Shown here one piece after another: positions 16,701 through 25,720 of a stretch of 41,637 nt of DNA; position 1 is the first letter of the stretch; each line of letters begins with the position of its first letter. The position numbers and the translations under genes are program-made. The stretch is taken from the IMG/VR virus record IMGVR_UViG_3300038455_000031, positions 1-41,637 of that record; one strand, written 5' to 3'. The notes beneath the pieces are model-generated. The model was given only the letters and a program-made list of their open reading frames with translations, searched no databases and was not told the origin of the DNA. Source of the DNA: a virus.

Positions 16701-18769
16701 TAACGCAGTCCATACTTCTTCGCTAATGCGGCGTATTTAGCCGCTTCTTCTATAGCCTGATCTTGTGTAATCTCACCGCGCTTTAGTCTTCCACTGATAT
16801 CAACCAACGCGGCACGTACGTCCTCTTTAGACGGCTCAGGCGTGCTTTCTCCTTTTCCATACGCCTTGCGTAGCATGGGATTATCAGTCTCCTCTTCTGA
16901 CTTTGCCCAACGTTCCAATTCATCTAGTGCGCTAATGATCTTCTTCGGATTGGTAGGTGTCCAACCTTTGTAACCGGGCAGTAACGCATTCACGCGTTCA
17001 TCGACCGTTTTCGTCTCTCCCATCTGACTACGCGTGCGTAAGTAATCACGCAACCGTTGCGCGACTTCGGTTATCTTCTGTTGGAATTCCTGGCCTTTCT
17101 CGCCGATTGTTGTGGGAGCCACTTTACCCACCAACCCACCTATGGTAGAGCCGATAACACCTGCCTTACCGACTACGAACGATGGATCGCTTTTCAATAA
17201 TTCTCTGAGACCATCAATCGACGCGAATAACCTCTGGCGATTTGCGTACACTTGCTTATCTTGTGTAGTAGGCGCAGCGGCTTTGATTATCTCCTTCTCT
17301 TCCGCTGTCTTCCTTTCCTGCTCGCCTTTCACTTCTTCCTTCTTCTTACCTGCGATTGGCAATGCCTGATATCCACGATGTCTCCTAGCCGCAGCTAGAC
17401 TTTCGGCATAATATGGAGTACGTGGGCGTTGGAACTGATCTACCCAGATCCTATTCTTTTCTTCCATTGAGCCCGCACGCATTAATGCATTCCACACCTG
17501 TGGGAAGTCATGCTTCATCTCGTAATCCAAATACACCGCTTGCGTCTCACCTGAATGCGGATCTAGTTTATTATCACGCGCCCAATTGAAGAATTTCGTC
17601 CTCCTATATACCCCCTTGCTCGGATCGTCATGTAATTGAAGTAATCCGAATGACGTTCCTCCGTCACCGACGGATGACGCGCCACCTTCTTGAGTGCTTA
17701 CTCCATACGCTACCGATACCAGATCATCCGGCCATCCTAGTGCTTTTAACTTATTTGCAAATTCCTGCCTATCTCTATCATCCGATGCGCGTCCTGGCGA
17801 TGGCTTGCCGAACATAGAGCCCATATCGCCAGCATCACGTGCGGATGTCATGACATCTGTAAAGAATGGATTTTTCTTAAATTGCCTATACACTTCCAAA
17901 GCCTCACCCCATAGGGCCTTCTTTTTATCATCCCATTCTGGTGGTGGTTCGGTGTTCCCAGCTGTAAAGGAACCAAGAAGATCGATGCCAATTTCTTGGC
18001 TAGCCCATGATAGGTATTGCAATTGCGTATCCGCATTCCTTGCTTTCAACCTCTCCGATGCGGTTAGCTCACCATGTCCTTGTGCTTTTAAACGGTCTAG
18101 TAATAGCTTCTCCCTCCGCGTTTCTATCTGCGATTGGGTATTATCTAAATACCCCTGAGCACGTGATAATGTACCAACATGTGCTGCCGCGCCTTGCAAT
18201 CCCCGTTGTTCTGCTGCAAGGATCATAGCACGGTCCCGCATTCGTTGTGCGACAATCTTTATTTCCTGCAACTTCTCATTCGCATTCTTGTTAGCGGCGT
18301 TTAGTACTGATTTGTAAGTATCAATCGCTTGCTTGTTTATCTCCAACGCCTGTTTCATTTGCATAGAATAGACAAACTGCTTTTGCTGCGCTTCGGCATT
18401 TTTACCTTGATAATACATATTGCGTGCGCCAATTGCAGCAATCAATGCCGGGCGCATTCTTGCTCCCACCGCCGATGCACCTATCATTGCTAGCAGCGTT
18501 GCGATATCGAACCACTTGCCTTCTTTGTAATCCACTCCTAATGTAGGCGTTTGTGGAGTAACCAATGCTGGTGATTGAATACCGGAAGTGACATCAGTTG
18601 CTTTCTGATAACGCTCCTTTGCAGTTCCGTAGGCTTGTTCTAAATCCTTCATCTCAGTCGGGTATGCGCGTAGAGACTCCGATACTGTTGCCTGGGATTG
18701 AGATAACACAGATCCCGCATCCCCCGCTGCAGAGGAAAGTACATCACCGTAATCGGCATCTTCAGGCAT
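16700..18769 (-). CDS. Internal virion protein with lysozyme-like domain
   Basis: A 689-residue protein. The N-terminal 300 residues are mainly helical with one hydrophobic segment (about 77-100). Near residues 345-450 is a phage tail-lysozyme-type domain: VSTQEGGASS with Glu near 361 as likely catalytic acid, then SFGLLQLHDDPSKG, KFFNWARDNKLDPHSGETQ and YLDYEM. This would locally open peptidoglycan during genome entry, as the transglycosylase core protein does in T7-like phages. The C-terminus is charged and helical. The stop overlaps the next gene's start. Confidence 0.82.
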   Translation of the reverse strand: MPEDADYGDVLSSAAGDAGSVLSQSQATVSESLRAYPTEMKDLEQAYGTAKERYQKATDVTSGIQSPALVTPQTPTLGVDYKEGKWFDIATLLAMIGASAVGARMRPALIAAIGARNMYYQGKNAEAQQKQFVYSMQMKQALEINKQAIDTYKSVLNAANKNANEKLQEIKIVAQRMRDRAMILAAEQRGLQGAAAHVGTLSRAQGYLDNTQSQIETRREKLLLDRLKAQGHGELTASERLKARNADTQLQYLSWASQEIGIDLLGSFTAGNTEPPPEWDDKKKALWGEALEVYRQFKKNPFFTDVMTSARDAGDMGSMFGKPSPGRASDDRDRQEFANKLKALGWPDDLVSVAYGVSTQEGGASSVGDGGTSFGLLQLHDDPSKGVYRRTKFFNWARDNKLDPHSGETQAVYLDYEMKHDFPQVWNALMRAGSMEEKNRIWVDQFQRPRTPYYAESLAAARRHRGYQALPIAGKKKEEVKGEQERKTAEEKEIIKAAAPTTQDKQVYANRQRLFASIDGLRELLKSDPSFVVGKAGVIGSTIGGLVGKVAPTTIGEKGQEFQQKITEVAQRLRDYLRTRSQMGETKTVDERVNALLPGYKGWTPTNPKKIISALDELERWAKSEEETDNPMLRKAYGKGESTPEPSKEDVRAALVDISGRLKRGEITQDQAIEEAAKYAALAKKYGLR

Positions 18770-18773
18770 GGAT

Positions 18774-18788
18774 ATAACACCGTGTTAG
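18774..18788. promoter_or_regulatory. Dispersed palindrome, copy 3
   Basis: ATAACACCGTGTTAG (outermost pair mismatched) lies in the 27-base gap between two leftward genes, four bases before the ATG of the lysozyme-domain protein, where it would mask the ribosome site. Confidence 0.65.
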
Positions 18789-18796
18789 ATAAGTAA

Positions 18797-19714
18797 TCAA
18801 TACAATCCGCCACCGAACATGGATGAATACGCTCCCATAGAACCAGGAGCGAACCCACCTACGTATGAAGTGTTTGCTGCGGAGGATGACAAAGCTGTTT
18901 GTGGTGTTGCATTAGGAAATAATGGGCCCACGCTATTCATAGCATTCAGCATCTCCGCCATGAAGTTCTGTTGAGCTAGTTGTTCATTGGCTGCTTGTTG
19001 GTATATGCTTGTTAGGCTATTTCCTGCTCCTAAATACGTATTAGCTTCCGCTACCAATGAATTCCTAGCTTCCGTCGTAGCTCCCATCGCAGTTTGTAAT
19101 AACCCGCTCTCAGTCGTTAGTCCCCCCATTAACATTTCCTCAGATGCGATATCAAATCTGCCCGCAGAGTTCAGTGCATTTAGTGATACCATCGCTGCTT
19201 GCATTGATTGTGTGAACATGTCCTTAGCGACATTGTATCGCTCCTCGAATGACATATTCTCCAATACCGCAGCATCGGACGCGGCAGCAGTGGATCGTCC
19301 CATCCCCGCGGCGGAATACGTAGCTTGCATTCGTGCTTTGGCGGCGGCTAGATGCTGTTGTAATATACTCTCCCATTGACCAGGTAATACACCAGTGGTT
19401 AATGGCGCGGATAATGTTTCGTATTGAGCCTTCGCAGTGCCTCCAATATCCGCTAACGTACCTGCGATTTGTTGAACCTGCGCTGATCCCGCCTGTGCGA
19501 TCGGCATTACTTGAGAGGATAAATCCTTGAATTGTTGCGCGTAGTCTTGAAACTGTGTTTCATACGCACCAATACGAGGAGCGAGCTTATATGCTTGTTT
19601 AGCCGCCTTCGTGGCAGATTTCGATGCGCCAGCAGATGCGCTCGCTCCCTTTCCAGCAAGTAAGCCGCCGCCAATAGCGCCGGCGCCAATAATCCCTGCG
19701 GTGATTATCGCCAT
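18797..19714 (-). CDS. Internal virion protein (Ala-rich)
   Basis: A 305-residue protein. It begins with a Gly/Ala hydrophobic segment (ITAGIIGAGAIGGGLLAG) followed by Ala/Ser-rich and helical sequence with many Gln (QFQDYAQQFKDLSSQVM). A short hydrophobic N-terminus followed by low-complexity helices resembles the smallest internal core or ejection protein of podoviruses. The start overlaps the end of the sulfotransferase-like gene by ten bases. Confidence 0.7.
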   Translation of the reverse strand: MAIITAGIIGAGAIGGGLLAGKGASASAGASKSATKAAKQAYKLAPRIGAYETQFQDYAQQFKDLSSQVMPIAQAGSAQVQQIAGTLADIGGTAKAQYETLSAPLTTGVLPGQWESILQQHLAAAKARMQATYSAAGMGRSTAAASDAAVLENMSFEERYNVAKDMFTQSMQAAMVSLNALNSAGRFDIASEEMLMGGLTTESGLLQTAMGATTEARNSLVAEANTYLGAGNSLTSIYQQAANEQLAQQNFMAEMLNAMNSVGPLFPNATPQTALSSSAANTSYVGGFAPGSMGAYSSMFGGGLY

Positions 19715-20262
19715 GATATCCGCTCCATGATTTCTTTAATCAACTTTGGTGATACCCCCTTCGAACACCGACTGATTGTATCAGCAGTTTGTTGCACGTT
19801 CAGATACATCAATTCCTCAAGCTTGTGATAGTGTATCTCCACGTGCGGGATTATGTACTCCAGACATGTTATTACAATGTTGATATCGTCTAGATTGTCA
19901 TAGTTAACGCATAACACTGATGAATGCGTAGCGATTTTGGACAATGCCACGCCAAGTGCATTATTGTAACCTTCATGATATGCCTTAATCTCGTCTAAGG
20001 CGTCACGCACCTGCTCGATAGGTCGTAGTACAGCAAGGACGCGGAGTGTGGGGTACATGGAACACAACTGCTCGACATATAAAGCAAGCAAGCTATCCGC
20101 TACGCCAGCGGTGGCGTCATCATCGTATATTGATGCAATCTGCCTCCAACTGGTCCAATTCCTAGTTGGTTCATGATAGCAAATCGTATTCGTCGCCGCG
20201 TTGCAGACCGTTGCTAACCACGCCGTACGCGATCTAGGCAATCCGGTTATGAGATATGGCAT
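19705..20262 (-). CDS. Sulfotransferase-like P-loop protein
   Basis: A 185-residue protein beginning MPYLITGLPRSRTAWLA, which matches the 5'-phosphosulfate loop of PAPS-dependent sulfotransferases, followed by YHEPTRNW; later VLAVLRPIEQ resembles the 3'-phosphate region. The longer frame from 20286 overlaps the preceding gene and is not preferred. At this length it is shorter than cellular sulfotransferases (usually 250-300 residues), so activity is uncertain. Its place among virion genes suggests modification of a structural protein or host glycan, or simple reuse of the fold. Recognition is by motif only. Confidence 0.65.
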   Translation of the reverse strand: MPYLITGLPRSRTAWLATVCNAATNTICYHEPTRNWTSWRQIASIYDDDATAGVADSLLALYVEQLCSMYPTLRVLAVLRPIEQVRDALDEIKAYHEGYNNALGVALSKIATHSSVLCVNYDNLDDINIVITCLEYIIPHVEIHYHKLEELMYLNVQQTADTISRCSKGVSPKLIKEIMERISWR

Positions 20263-20266
20263 TATT

Positions 20267-20443
20267 TCATACCCATTTGAAGTCATACGGCCCAGGACCA
20301 GTACGGGTTAGGACCTGTCCTATGCTGCCATGACGAAGGATGTTTAGCAACATTGATGTATCGATGTGTAATTGGTAATGATTTAGCGCTCCTTGTTCGG
20401 TAAGTTCTGTTTTCTGTAGATCGATTAATCTCGTATCAGCCAT
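20267..20443 (-). CDS. Small hypothetical protein between nozzle and sulfotransferase-like gene
   Basis: A 58-residue frame whose ATG overlaps the stop of the nozzle gene by one base (TGATG) and which ends seven bases before the next start, so it fills the gap exactly. Sequence begins MADTRLIDLQKTELTEQGAL and ends in GPGPYDFKWV. Coupling and complete fill of the gap support it. Function unknown. Confidence 0.65.
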   Translation of the reverse strand: MADTRLIDLQKTELTEQGALNHYQLHIDTSMLLNILRHGSIGQVLTRTGPGPYDFKWV

Positions 20444-22428
20444 CACGACACCATTACAGAACTCGGAGAGGACTGGAAGCCGAGATGCGTGATTACACCG
20501 TTAGCGATGTTTGTTTTTAGCGTAGCGCCTAGGAAATATCCTGTTTGCTCAATCTTCTTCCATAGCACTGTCTTAGGCGTAGAGAAATCGAATGTCACAT
20601 CACCTAACCAACGTAATATCAATCCCTCATCGGTTATGAATTGTAATGCGGCTTTTGCATCTGGAATGCCTTCACGGTCTGAATGATATTCGGTATCTAC
20701 ATATATATCTATGTAATCGGTGTCATGTTGATTGGTGTATTCTCCAAGGACTAATCCAATAGCATCCATGTTTCGACGGAACAAGAACCACGCTTCCGAT
20801 GATAGACCAGATTTGATGATCCGATCTCTTTGCGTGTCATAGTCTTGGAACATCATATAGAGGTCATTTCCGCTAGCGTAATGCGCAGTTTTAACTGGGT
20901 TTATGATGTGACACGACCCTACGCATGTCATGTCACTTGCCTGTGAGTCAGCGAACCATTTCTGCCCGTCTGTTATCATTAAGATTGAGCTATCCTCCTG
21001 TCCGTCATTATACTTAAATAGAAACCCAACACACAATACCCCATTTAGTTCAAACTCACACGCCATCGGAGGAAGTACCATCGCACCCGCTGAGCGTACA
21101 ATGGTTTTGTAAAATCCATCTAATTGTGTCGATACCTTAGCAACTTGTGCGCCTTCTATGGCGTATATGCCATCTTCGTTAGCGTACCGGATTATGTTAT
21201 CTGTAGCGATCACGGAGTCTCTGTAGCTAGTTCCATTGCTGTGGGATATCGCACGTAAATCAGGTACGTATGCGGTACCTGCTTGATTTGGATAAAATCC
21301 AGAGATGATGTATACAGAACCCTCCGCAAGGAGGTATAGATACCCTACGGATGCTACAATTGCGTTGTACTCCTCATGCATCAACGGATCGGTGGATATC
21401 GCTAATCCTCCAGTATTACCTGTGGAGAAGTCTACGTAACTATCAGGAGCTGACCAAATCAGTGCGCGTCCACTTATCACGCATAGACGTTCTTGGAATA
21501 CCTCCATATCCTTACCAAACAATCCCGTCGGCATCACTACGCACGTAGCAGCGGCCGTGCCCGTGCTGAACGTCCATGTTGGAGGGGTGCTAGGATCATA
21601 TCCAATGCCAGATGTTTCTAATTCGATATCCACTACATCGTATGTGAACGTGAACTTCAGCCCAGTTCCACTTCCTCCCGACGTAACGACGGGGGATGTT
21701 GGGAGTGTTGAGTATTCCGTGTTTTTAAGAACAATTGCGTTAGTGACCACGCCTACTGATACAGTGGTGACTAACAACTGCGCTTGCGCTAGTCCCACTG
21801 CGGTTGTTCCAGTGGTGACACTTACCACATCTCCGACAACGTATCCCGTGCCACCGGCATTTATCGTCACCGCGCGTATCGCCATCAATGGCTTAGCAGT
21901 AGCGGTACCGGAACTAACTGTCATTGTTGGTTGTGTGGAATATCCGCCACCTACGTTGGTGACGGTGAATTCAGGCGCTACTGACGAAGGAAGTGACCAT
22001 GTTTTACCATTCCAGCATAACAGTCCAACAGAGGTGAGAACGAGCAGACGAGAGGCCATCCATGACAATAAGGCAGGGGTAACAATCCAATCATGCTTGA
22101 TGGATGATATTGATGTACCCGATATCGCATCGAATATATATATCACGCCAGTGGTGGTTACGATGGCGACGTATTTAGACTGGTTTATGGTGAAATGGTA
22201 GAACGACGTAATATCACCATCCGACACCACATACGCTTCCGCTGTTGGGCCAGGGATGGTGCTGATCTTATGATCACCTTCAGGATGGAAGCCTAATAAC
22301 CACGACGCGAAGTTAGCACCAACTGCGGTTCTGGCGGATTTGGTATCCAATCCATTCGTAGGTGTGACGTCTAGTGCGCTGTGACTTAGTTTAGTCTGCG
22401 ATCCAAACCATTCACGGTAACTAGGCAC
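20443..22428 (-). CDS. Tail nozzle / tubular protein (beta-propeller-like)
   Basis: A 661-residue beta-rich protein. The N-terminus (VGANFASWLLGFHPEGDHKISTIPGPT) and following blades with recurring pattern (SKYVAIVTTTGVIYIFDA, RLLVLTSVGLLCWNGKTW) resemble podovirus tail nozzle or stabiliser proteins such as P22 gp10 and T7 gp12. A Gly-rich insert (about 170-300, GGGYSTQPTMTVSSGTA, VNAGGTGYVVGDVVSV-like) is of a kind seen in virion proteins. It comes directly after the tail adaptor, as expected. Confidence 0.8.
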   Translation of the reverse strand: MPSYREWFGSQTKLSHSALDVTPTNGLDTKSARTAVGANFASWLLGFHPEGDHKISTIPGPTAEAYVVSDGDITSFYHFTINQSKYVAIVTTTGVIYIFDAISGTSISSIKHDWIVTPALLSWMASRLLVLTSVGLLCWNGKTWSLPSSVAPEFTVTNVGGGYSTQPTMTVSSGTATAKPLMAIRAVTINAGGTGYVVGDVVSVTTGTTAVGLAQAQLLVTTVSVGVVTNAIVLKNTEYSTLPTSPVVTSGGSGTGLKFTFTYDVVDIELETSGIGYDPSTPPTWTFSTGTAAATCVVMPTGLFGKDMEVFQERLCVISGRALIWSAPDSYVDFSTGNTGGLAISTDPLMHEEYNAIVASVGYLYLLAEGSVYIISGFYPNQAGTAYVPDLRAISHSNGTSYRDSVIATDNIIRYANEDGIYAIEGAQVAKVSTQLDGFYKTIVRSAGAMVLPPMACEFELNGVLCVGFLFKYNDGQEDSSILMITDGQKWFADSQASDMTCVGSCHIINPVKTAHYASGNDLYMMFQDYDTQRDRIIKSGLSSEAWFLFRRNMDAIGLVLGEYTNQHDTDYIDIYVDTEYHSDREGIPDAKAALQFITDEGLILRWLGDVTFDFSTPKTVLWKKIEQTGYFLGATLKTNIANGVITHLGFQSSPSSVMVS

Positions 22429-22435
22429 GATACCA

Positions 22436-23062
22436 TTACCTTGATGTTAGGTACGGATTGCGTGTTTTATTACTCGAAATCAATTGCATCCGTCCACGCG
22501 CATTTAGTTTCTCCGCTCGCGCGTCTTCAGAATTTCTTATGCATCCTTGTTCAGCGGCGAAGAACTTCACTGCCTTGCGAAATGGAATGGGGATGGCATC
22601 ATCCGCAGAACTTCCAAGAGCTAGTGGAAGTGGATATATAGCACATTCGAACTCGCATTCATAGAACATGTCTGGTATTGGAAAGAGCCATAGTTTTCCA
22701 AAGGCATTGCAGAAACTCGTAGGTGCTTGCTTATATGTCGGCACAGAACGTTCTACGGCAGAGAATTTGGCCCATGTTCTTGGTTTCAATGAGTATCTAA
22801 TCGTAGATGACCAAGTGAGCGATGCCTCGAACACGGATATGATACGCGTGTCGAGTGTTATCGTCTCACTATTTGGGATGAACGTGATGGAGGGGGTAGA
22901 TGTGGAGGAAATCAGCTCTCTACAACAGAGAGATAATTCAGCTACTGTATCCCTTCCTTCATTGACATAATCGACAATCTCCGCATCATCGACGATGTTG
23001 CGTTTGCTAACATCATTCAGAACACGACGCGTTCCTAGTACGTAATCGTCGATTATAGCCAT
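22436..23062 (-). CDS. Tail adaptor / head-completion protein
   Basis: A 208-residue protein with DDAEIVDYVNEGRDTVAELSLCCRE near the N-terminus and a middle part rich in beta strands (RYSLKPRTWAKFSAVERSVPTYKQAPTSF), then helical C-terminus with FRKAVKFFAAEQGC. This pattern and length match podovirus head-tail adaptors (P22 gp4, T7 gp11 kind). Location between coat and nozzle genes agrees. Confidence 0.78.
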   Translation of the reverse strand: MAIIDDYVLGTRRVLNDVSKRNIVDDAEIVDYVNEGRDTVAELSLCCRELISSTSTPSITFIPNSETITLDTRIISVFEASLTWSSTIRYSLKPRTWAKFSAVERSVPTYKQAPTSFCNAFGKLWLFPIPDMFYECEFECAIYPLPLALGSSADDAIPIPFRKAVKFFAAEQGCIRNSEDARAEKLNARGRMQLISSNKTRNPYLTSR

Positions 23063-23077
23063 CGTACGACATTTTTA

Positions 23078-23440
23078 TTAAACGAGATTTGGATCAACTG
23101 CGAAGTAGCTAGTGGACACTGTAGCAGTATCGGTGATGTTGCGGATGCGGACGTTGTATCCATCGGATGCTACGATGCCACCAGGCCATGCTCCATTGGC
23201 GAGATTTACCCAAGTTGAACCACTGCCAGCAGCACGAACCTCGATACCGACTTTAGCAGCGTATTCAACCATGTATAATCCTCGTGGGAAGATTAACACC
23301 GTCGCATCGGTTAGATTGCCTGTAGAAGTAACTGCACCGAACGGAGAACCAGCAGCACCGAATGCTACAGATTGACCAATGCCAATAGGCGCTGCACCGA
23401 TCGATACACCAGGGGTAATCGGGAATGGGGGATTTGTCAT
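23078..23440 (-). CDS. Possible capsid decoration or head-fibre protein
   Basis: A 120-residue protein, Gly/Ala/Thr-rich and beta-strand dominated (VAFGAAGSPFGAVTSTGN, GYNVRIRNITDTATVSTSYFAV). It follows the coat gene by 17 bases. Such small beta proteins next to the coat are often decoration proteins, but there is no firm family match. Confidence 0.6.
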   Translation of the reverse strand: MTNPPFPITPGVSIGAAPIGIGQSVAFGAAGSPFGAVTSTGNLTDATVLIFPRGLYMVEYAAKVGIEVRAAGSGSTWVNLANGAWPGGIVASDGYNVRIRNITDTATVSTSYFAVDPNLV

Positions 23441-23457
23441 CTACTTGCGTCCTTTAT

Positions 23458-24507
23458 TTACCAACCAGCGCCGCCAGTAACGTTAGATAGATATAGAGAT
23501 GAAGATGGTTTTTCGCACACGAACTCTGATCCGAGCAACATCACACCGACATAACCAACTTGGCCATTCGGCACCATGGAATAGAAACCTGTGAAGGTGA
23601 ATGCTAAATCATCGTGTACGTACAATTTCACGTACTTCGTATTCACCATGTACGCTTTGCCGACGGGGATGAATGGGTCATAGAAGATAGGAACTCCGCA
23701 TACTGATAATGCGGTGAAACCAGCGTTGGCAATATCACCAGCGAATGACGCTCCTGGGACCAACTGACGGGACTCAGTTCCAATCCAATCACCAGCGGCG
23801 ATTGCCCAATCTTGCGCTGATAGGAAGATAACATTGGGTGTCTCACCACCAGCGTAATGCGTGGCTTTCACAAGCATCTGAGCGAGATTGGCTCGTGCGT
23901 TGGAATTGACTGCAACACCAGTGGCGTATTTTTGGCCTTCCCACCATGTTGCGACACCGGATGCGCGTGTGATGCCACCATATGCTACAGCACTAGCACC
24001 AGCGTCCAACGCCATTGGTAAGCCGCCGACAATTTGATCTTTCGCAGCACCGCCATAGATACCCGTGGTGTAATCATTGTTGAATATTGCTTGTGACATC
24101 ACGGTCATGGAGACACGTTTAACACCCGCCATGCGTGCTTTCATCAACGGGACTACGGTGTGTTGTGCGCTAACCGCCGCTTCCATTCCAAGGAATGATA
24201 CCGGAACCATACCGAGTTTGACGTCAAATTGGGCATTCGTAATTCCAACAGGATTGGTAGGACGATCAAAAGATGCGTCATATCCAGCCCAAGAGAATGA
24301 TACCATTTCTTGGTATTGGACAGGGATGGTGATTTGAGAGATACCACCACTCACCCTCTCAGCATTAGCAAAGAACGCGGATAGTCCTGGCGTCGCTTGG
24401 CCGAATTGTACGGTAAGATATGGAGTGAACGCCCTACGAATTACTGAGGTGAGTTCGTCAAATACAGCCCCCGATGCGGGGACTATGCCAGTGCCAGAGA
24501 GGGGCAT
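23458..24507 (-). CDS. Major capsid protein, HK97-fold type
   Basis: A 349-residue protein directly downstream of the scaffold candidate. The order of features fits a coat protein: N-terminal helix (AVFDELTSVIRRAFTPYL), an E-loop-like strand region (ISQITIPVQYQEMVSFSWAG), a long spine-like helix (HTVVPLMKARMAGVKRVSMTVMSQAIF), and a beta-rich A/P-domain end (VCGVPIFYDPFIPVGKAYMVNTKYVKLYVHDDL). Fold assignment rests on position, size and pattern; no clear sequence family is named. Confidence 0.85.
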   Translation of the reverse strand: MPLSGTGIVPASGAVFDELTSVIRRAFTPYLTVQFGQATPGLSAFFANAERVSGGISQITIPVQYQEMVSFSWAGYDASFDRPTNPVGITNAQFDVKLGMVPVSFLGMEAAVSAQHTVVPLMKARMAGVKRVSMTVMSQAIFNNDYTTGIYGGAAKDQIVGGLPMALDAGASAVAYGGITRASGVATWWEGQKYATGVAVNSNARANLAQMLVKATHYAGGETPNVIFLSAQDWAIAAGDWIGTESRQLVPGASFAGDIANAGFTALSVCGVPIFYDPFIPVGKAYMVNTKYVKLYVHDDLAFTFTGFYSMVPNGQVGYVGVMLLGSEFVCEKPSSSLYLSNVTGGAGW

Positions 24508-24520
24508 GTGTGCTTGTCCT

Positions 24521-25039
24521 TTAGAATTTCATGGTCCTGAGTTGTCTATCCAACCAGCGATCGGGATTTGCGAATAATTCCTTAGCTGACTCCTTATCCG
24601 TGTCGCCCATTCCAACATCGAACACGGAACGCGTATCGTACGCGGGGATTTCGTCGTCCTTCCTACTAGGATATCGTCTTTCATATAATGCTTGTGCTGC
24701 ATCATACGATCCGATTTGTTCGCTTTTCATTAACGCTTCGATCTTCTCTATCCCGTCGTCTGCGTATCCTTCACGCTTAAGCCGCGCACGTTGCGTGTCA
24801 ATGCGCGTTTGGTATTCGGCAAGTTCTCGTGCTTCACGTTCGCGCTTTTGCTCTTCTTTGAATGAGGCGATTTCCGCTTTGACATCTCGCACAGCCTCGA
24901 TATGTGGGTCTACGGTGAAATCGTTTGGTGATAATTCCTTAGCGATCTCATATACCGTATCTCGATGCGATGACCGCATCATCTTGCGTAATAAAGCGCC
25001 GGCATTTTGTTCATACGTTAGGGGGGTATCGTCGGGCAT
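24521..25039 (-). CDS. Scaffold protein candidate
   Basis: A 172-residue highly charged helical protein (AEIASFKEEQKREREARELAEYQTRIDTQRARLKREG) located between portal and coat genes, the normal place for a scaffold. The basic helical C-terminus (DRWLDRQLRTMKF) could bind the coat. Acidic/basic helical composition and place support the call. Confidence 0.75.
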   Translation of the reverse strand: MPDDTPLTYEQNAGALLRKMMRSSHRDTVYEIAKELSPNDFTVDPHIEAVRDVKAEIASFKEEQKREREARELAEYQTRIDTQRARLKREGYADDGIEKIEALMKSEQIGSYDAAQALYERRYPSRKDDEIPAYDTRSVFDVGMGDTDKESAKELFANPDRWLDRQLRTMKF

Positions 25040-25042
25040 GGA

Positions 25043-25216
25043 TTATCGACCATCTCCAACGGGCTTGATTGACATCTTACCAGGACGGCCGATGTTAGAT
25101 GCAGTGATGACGTTAGGCGTGGTCATAAGTTCAGCGGATACGTCATGAACTTGGTTGATCTGTGCATCACCACTGATGGGTTCAGATGGCGATGGGAAGA
25201 GAATGTCCTTGCTCAT
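25043..25216 (-). CDS. Small protein in scaffold region
   Basis: A 57-residue frame, ATG overlapping the preceding stop by ATGA, ending four bases before the scaffold gene start. Sequence runs from MSKDILFPSPSEPISG to GKMSIKPVGDGR, with proline and little predicted secondary structure. Coupled spacing on both sides supports it. It may belong to capsid assembly; no family recognised. Confidence 0.65.
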   Translation of the reverse strand: MSKDILFPSPSEPISGDAQINQVHDVSAELMTTPNVITASNIGRPGKMSIKPVGDGR

Positions 25217-25563
25217 TGTGGGGAAGCCATCATTTGTTGTTGCTGTGGATTAGGCGACGGGCCAGCGGGCATTCCTGGGACTGGTGCTGCTCGGCTCGCT
25301 TGAGCAATTAGATCGCGCAATCCGGCGGCATCTAGTTGATTTGTAGAAGCGTCAGTCTTGAATACCTTGCTCAGCGCTTGTAGCGCTTTAACAATCGCAT
25401 CATACGCATCTGGTTGTGATTGATATATTTGAAGCTGCCCTTCTAGTAACGTCATAGCTTGACGAATAGAAGATGCTCCGGCGGCTAATTCGCCTTGTCC
25501 TTGAGGTTGAGAAAGTGCTCCAATACCACCAGGCGAGGGAGCCATGCCGCCGAGAGCATCCAC
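25213..25563 (-). CDS. Hypothetical assembly protein (Gly/Pro/Gln-rich ends)
   Basis: A 116-residue protein with GTG start and GGAG about ten bases before. Disordered N-terminus (MDALGGMAPSPGGIG), central helices (IRQAMTLLEGQLQIYQSQPDAYDAIVKALQALSKVF) and a Gln/Pro-rich end (SPNPQQQQMM). Lies between the micro-peptides and the small 57-residue gene. Composition suits a portal-proximal assembly factor or part of the scaffold. Confidence 0.65.
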   Translation of the reverse strand: MDALGGMAPSPGGIGALSQPQGQGELAAGASSIRQAMTLLEGQLQIYQSQPDAYDAIVKALQALSKVFKTDASTNQLDAAGLRDLIAQASRAAPVPGMPAGPSPNPQQQQMMASPQ

Positions 25564-25565
25564 GG

Positions 25566-25637
25566 TCAGCTACTCCACTTGCCAAGTGATTTACGTGATT
25601 TACGCCCCTTACGGGCTTTCTTCACGGTCTTCGGCAT
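25566..25637 (-). CDS. 23-residue Lys/Arg-rich peptide
   Basis: The 72-base frame starts at an ATG overlapping the preceding stop (TAATG) and encodes a strongly basic peptide beginning MPKTVKKARKGRKSRK. It ends three bases before the next gene. Such composition suggests nucleic-acid binding, for instance DNA compaction in the head, similar in kind to tiny packaging proteins of some small phages. The coupled arrangement is the main evidence; very short frames can arise by chance. Confidence 0.5.
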   Translation of the reverse strand: MPKTVKKARKGRKSRKSLGKWSS

Positions 25638-25675
25638 TACTTACGGCCCCTACGGCCCCGACGACGGCGCGCCAT
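25637..25675 (-). CDS. 12-residue Arg-rich peptide
   Basis: The 39-base frame encodes MARRRRGRRGRK and is preceded by GGAG about nine bases upstream. Its TAA stop overlaps the ATG of the following basic peptide. Eight of twelve residues are Arg or Lys, far beyond chance for this genome's neighbours. Possibly a DNA-condensing micro-peptide or a leader for the next frame. Confidence 0.4.
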   Translation of the reverse strand: MARRRRGRRGRK

Positions 25676-25705
25676 TGTGTTGTCTCCATCGTTTAAGTGT
25701 GACAT

Positions 25706-25720
25706 CTAACACAGTGTTAG
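25706..25720. promoter_or_regulatory. Dispersed palindrome, copy 4 (perfect)
   Basis: CTAACACAGTGTTAG, a perfect 15-bp palindrome in the 117-base gap after the portal gene, 30 bases upstream of the first micro-peptide start on the minus strand. Confidence 0.72.

Noticed and set aside
21557-22201. 214-codon plus-strand frame
   Set aside because: Antisense to the nozzle gene; Val/Thr/Pro-rich pattern mirrors the Gly/Thr-rich sense strand.
24531-25148. 205-codon plus-strand frame
   Set aside because: Opposite the scaffold candidate; Ser/Arg-rich composition typical of antisense translation.
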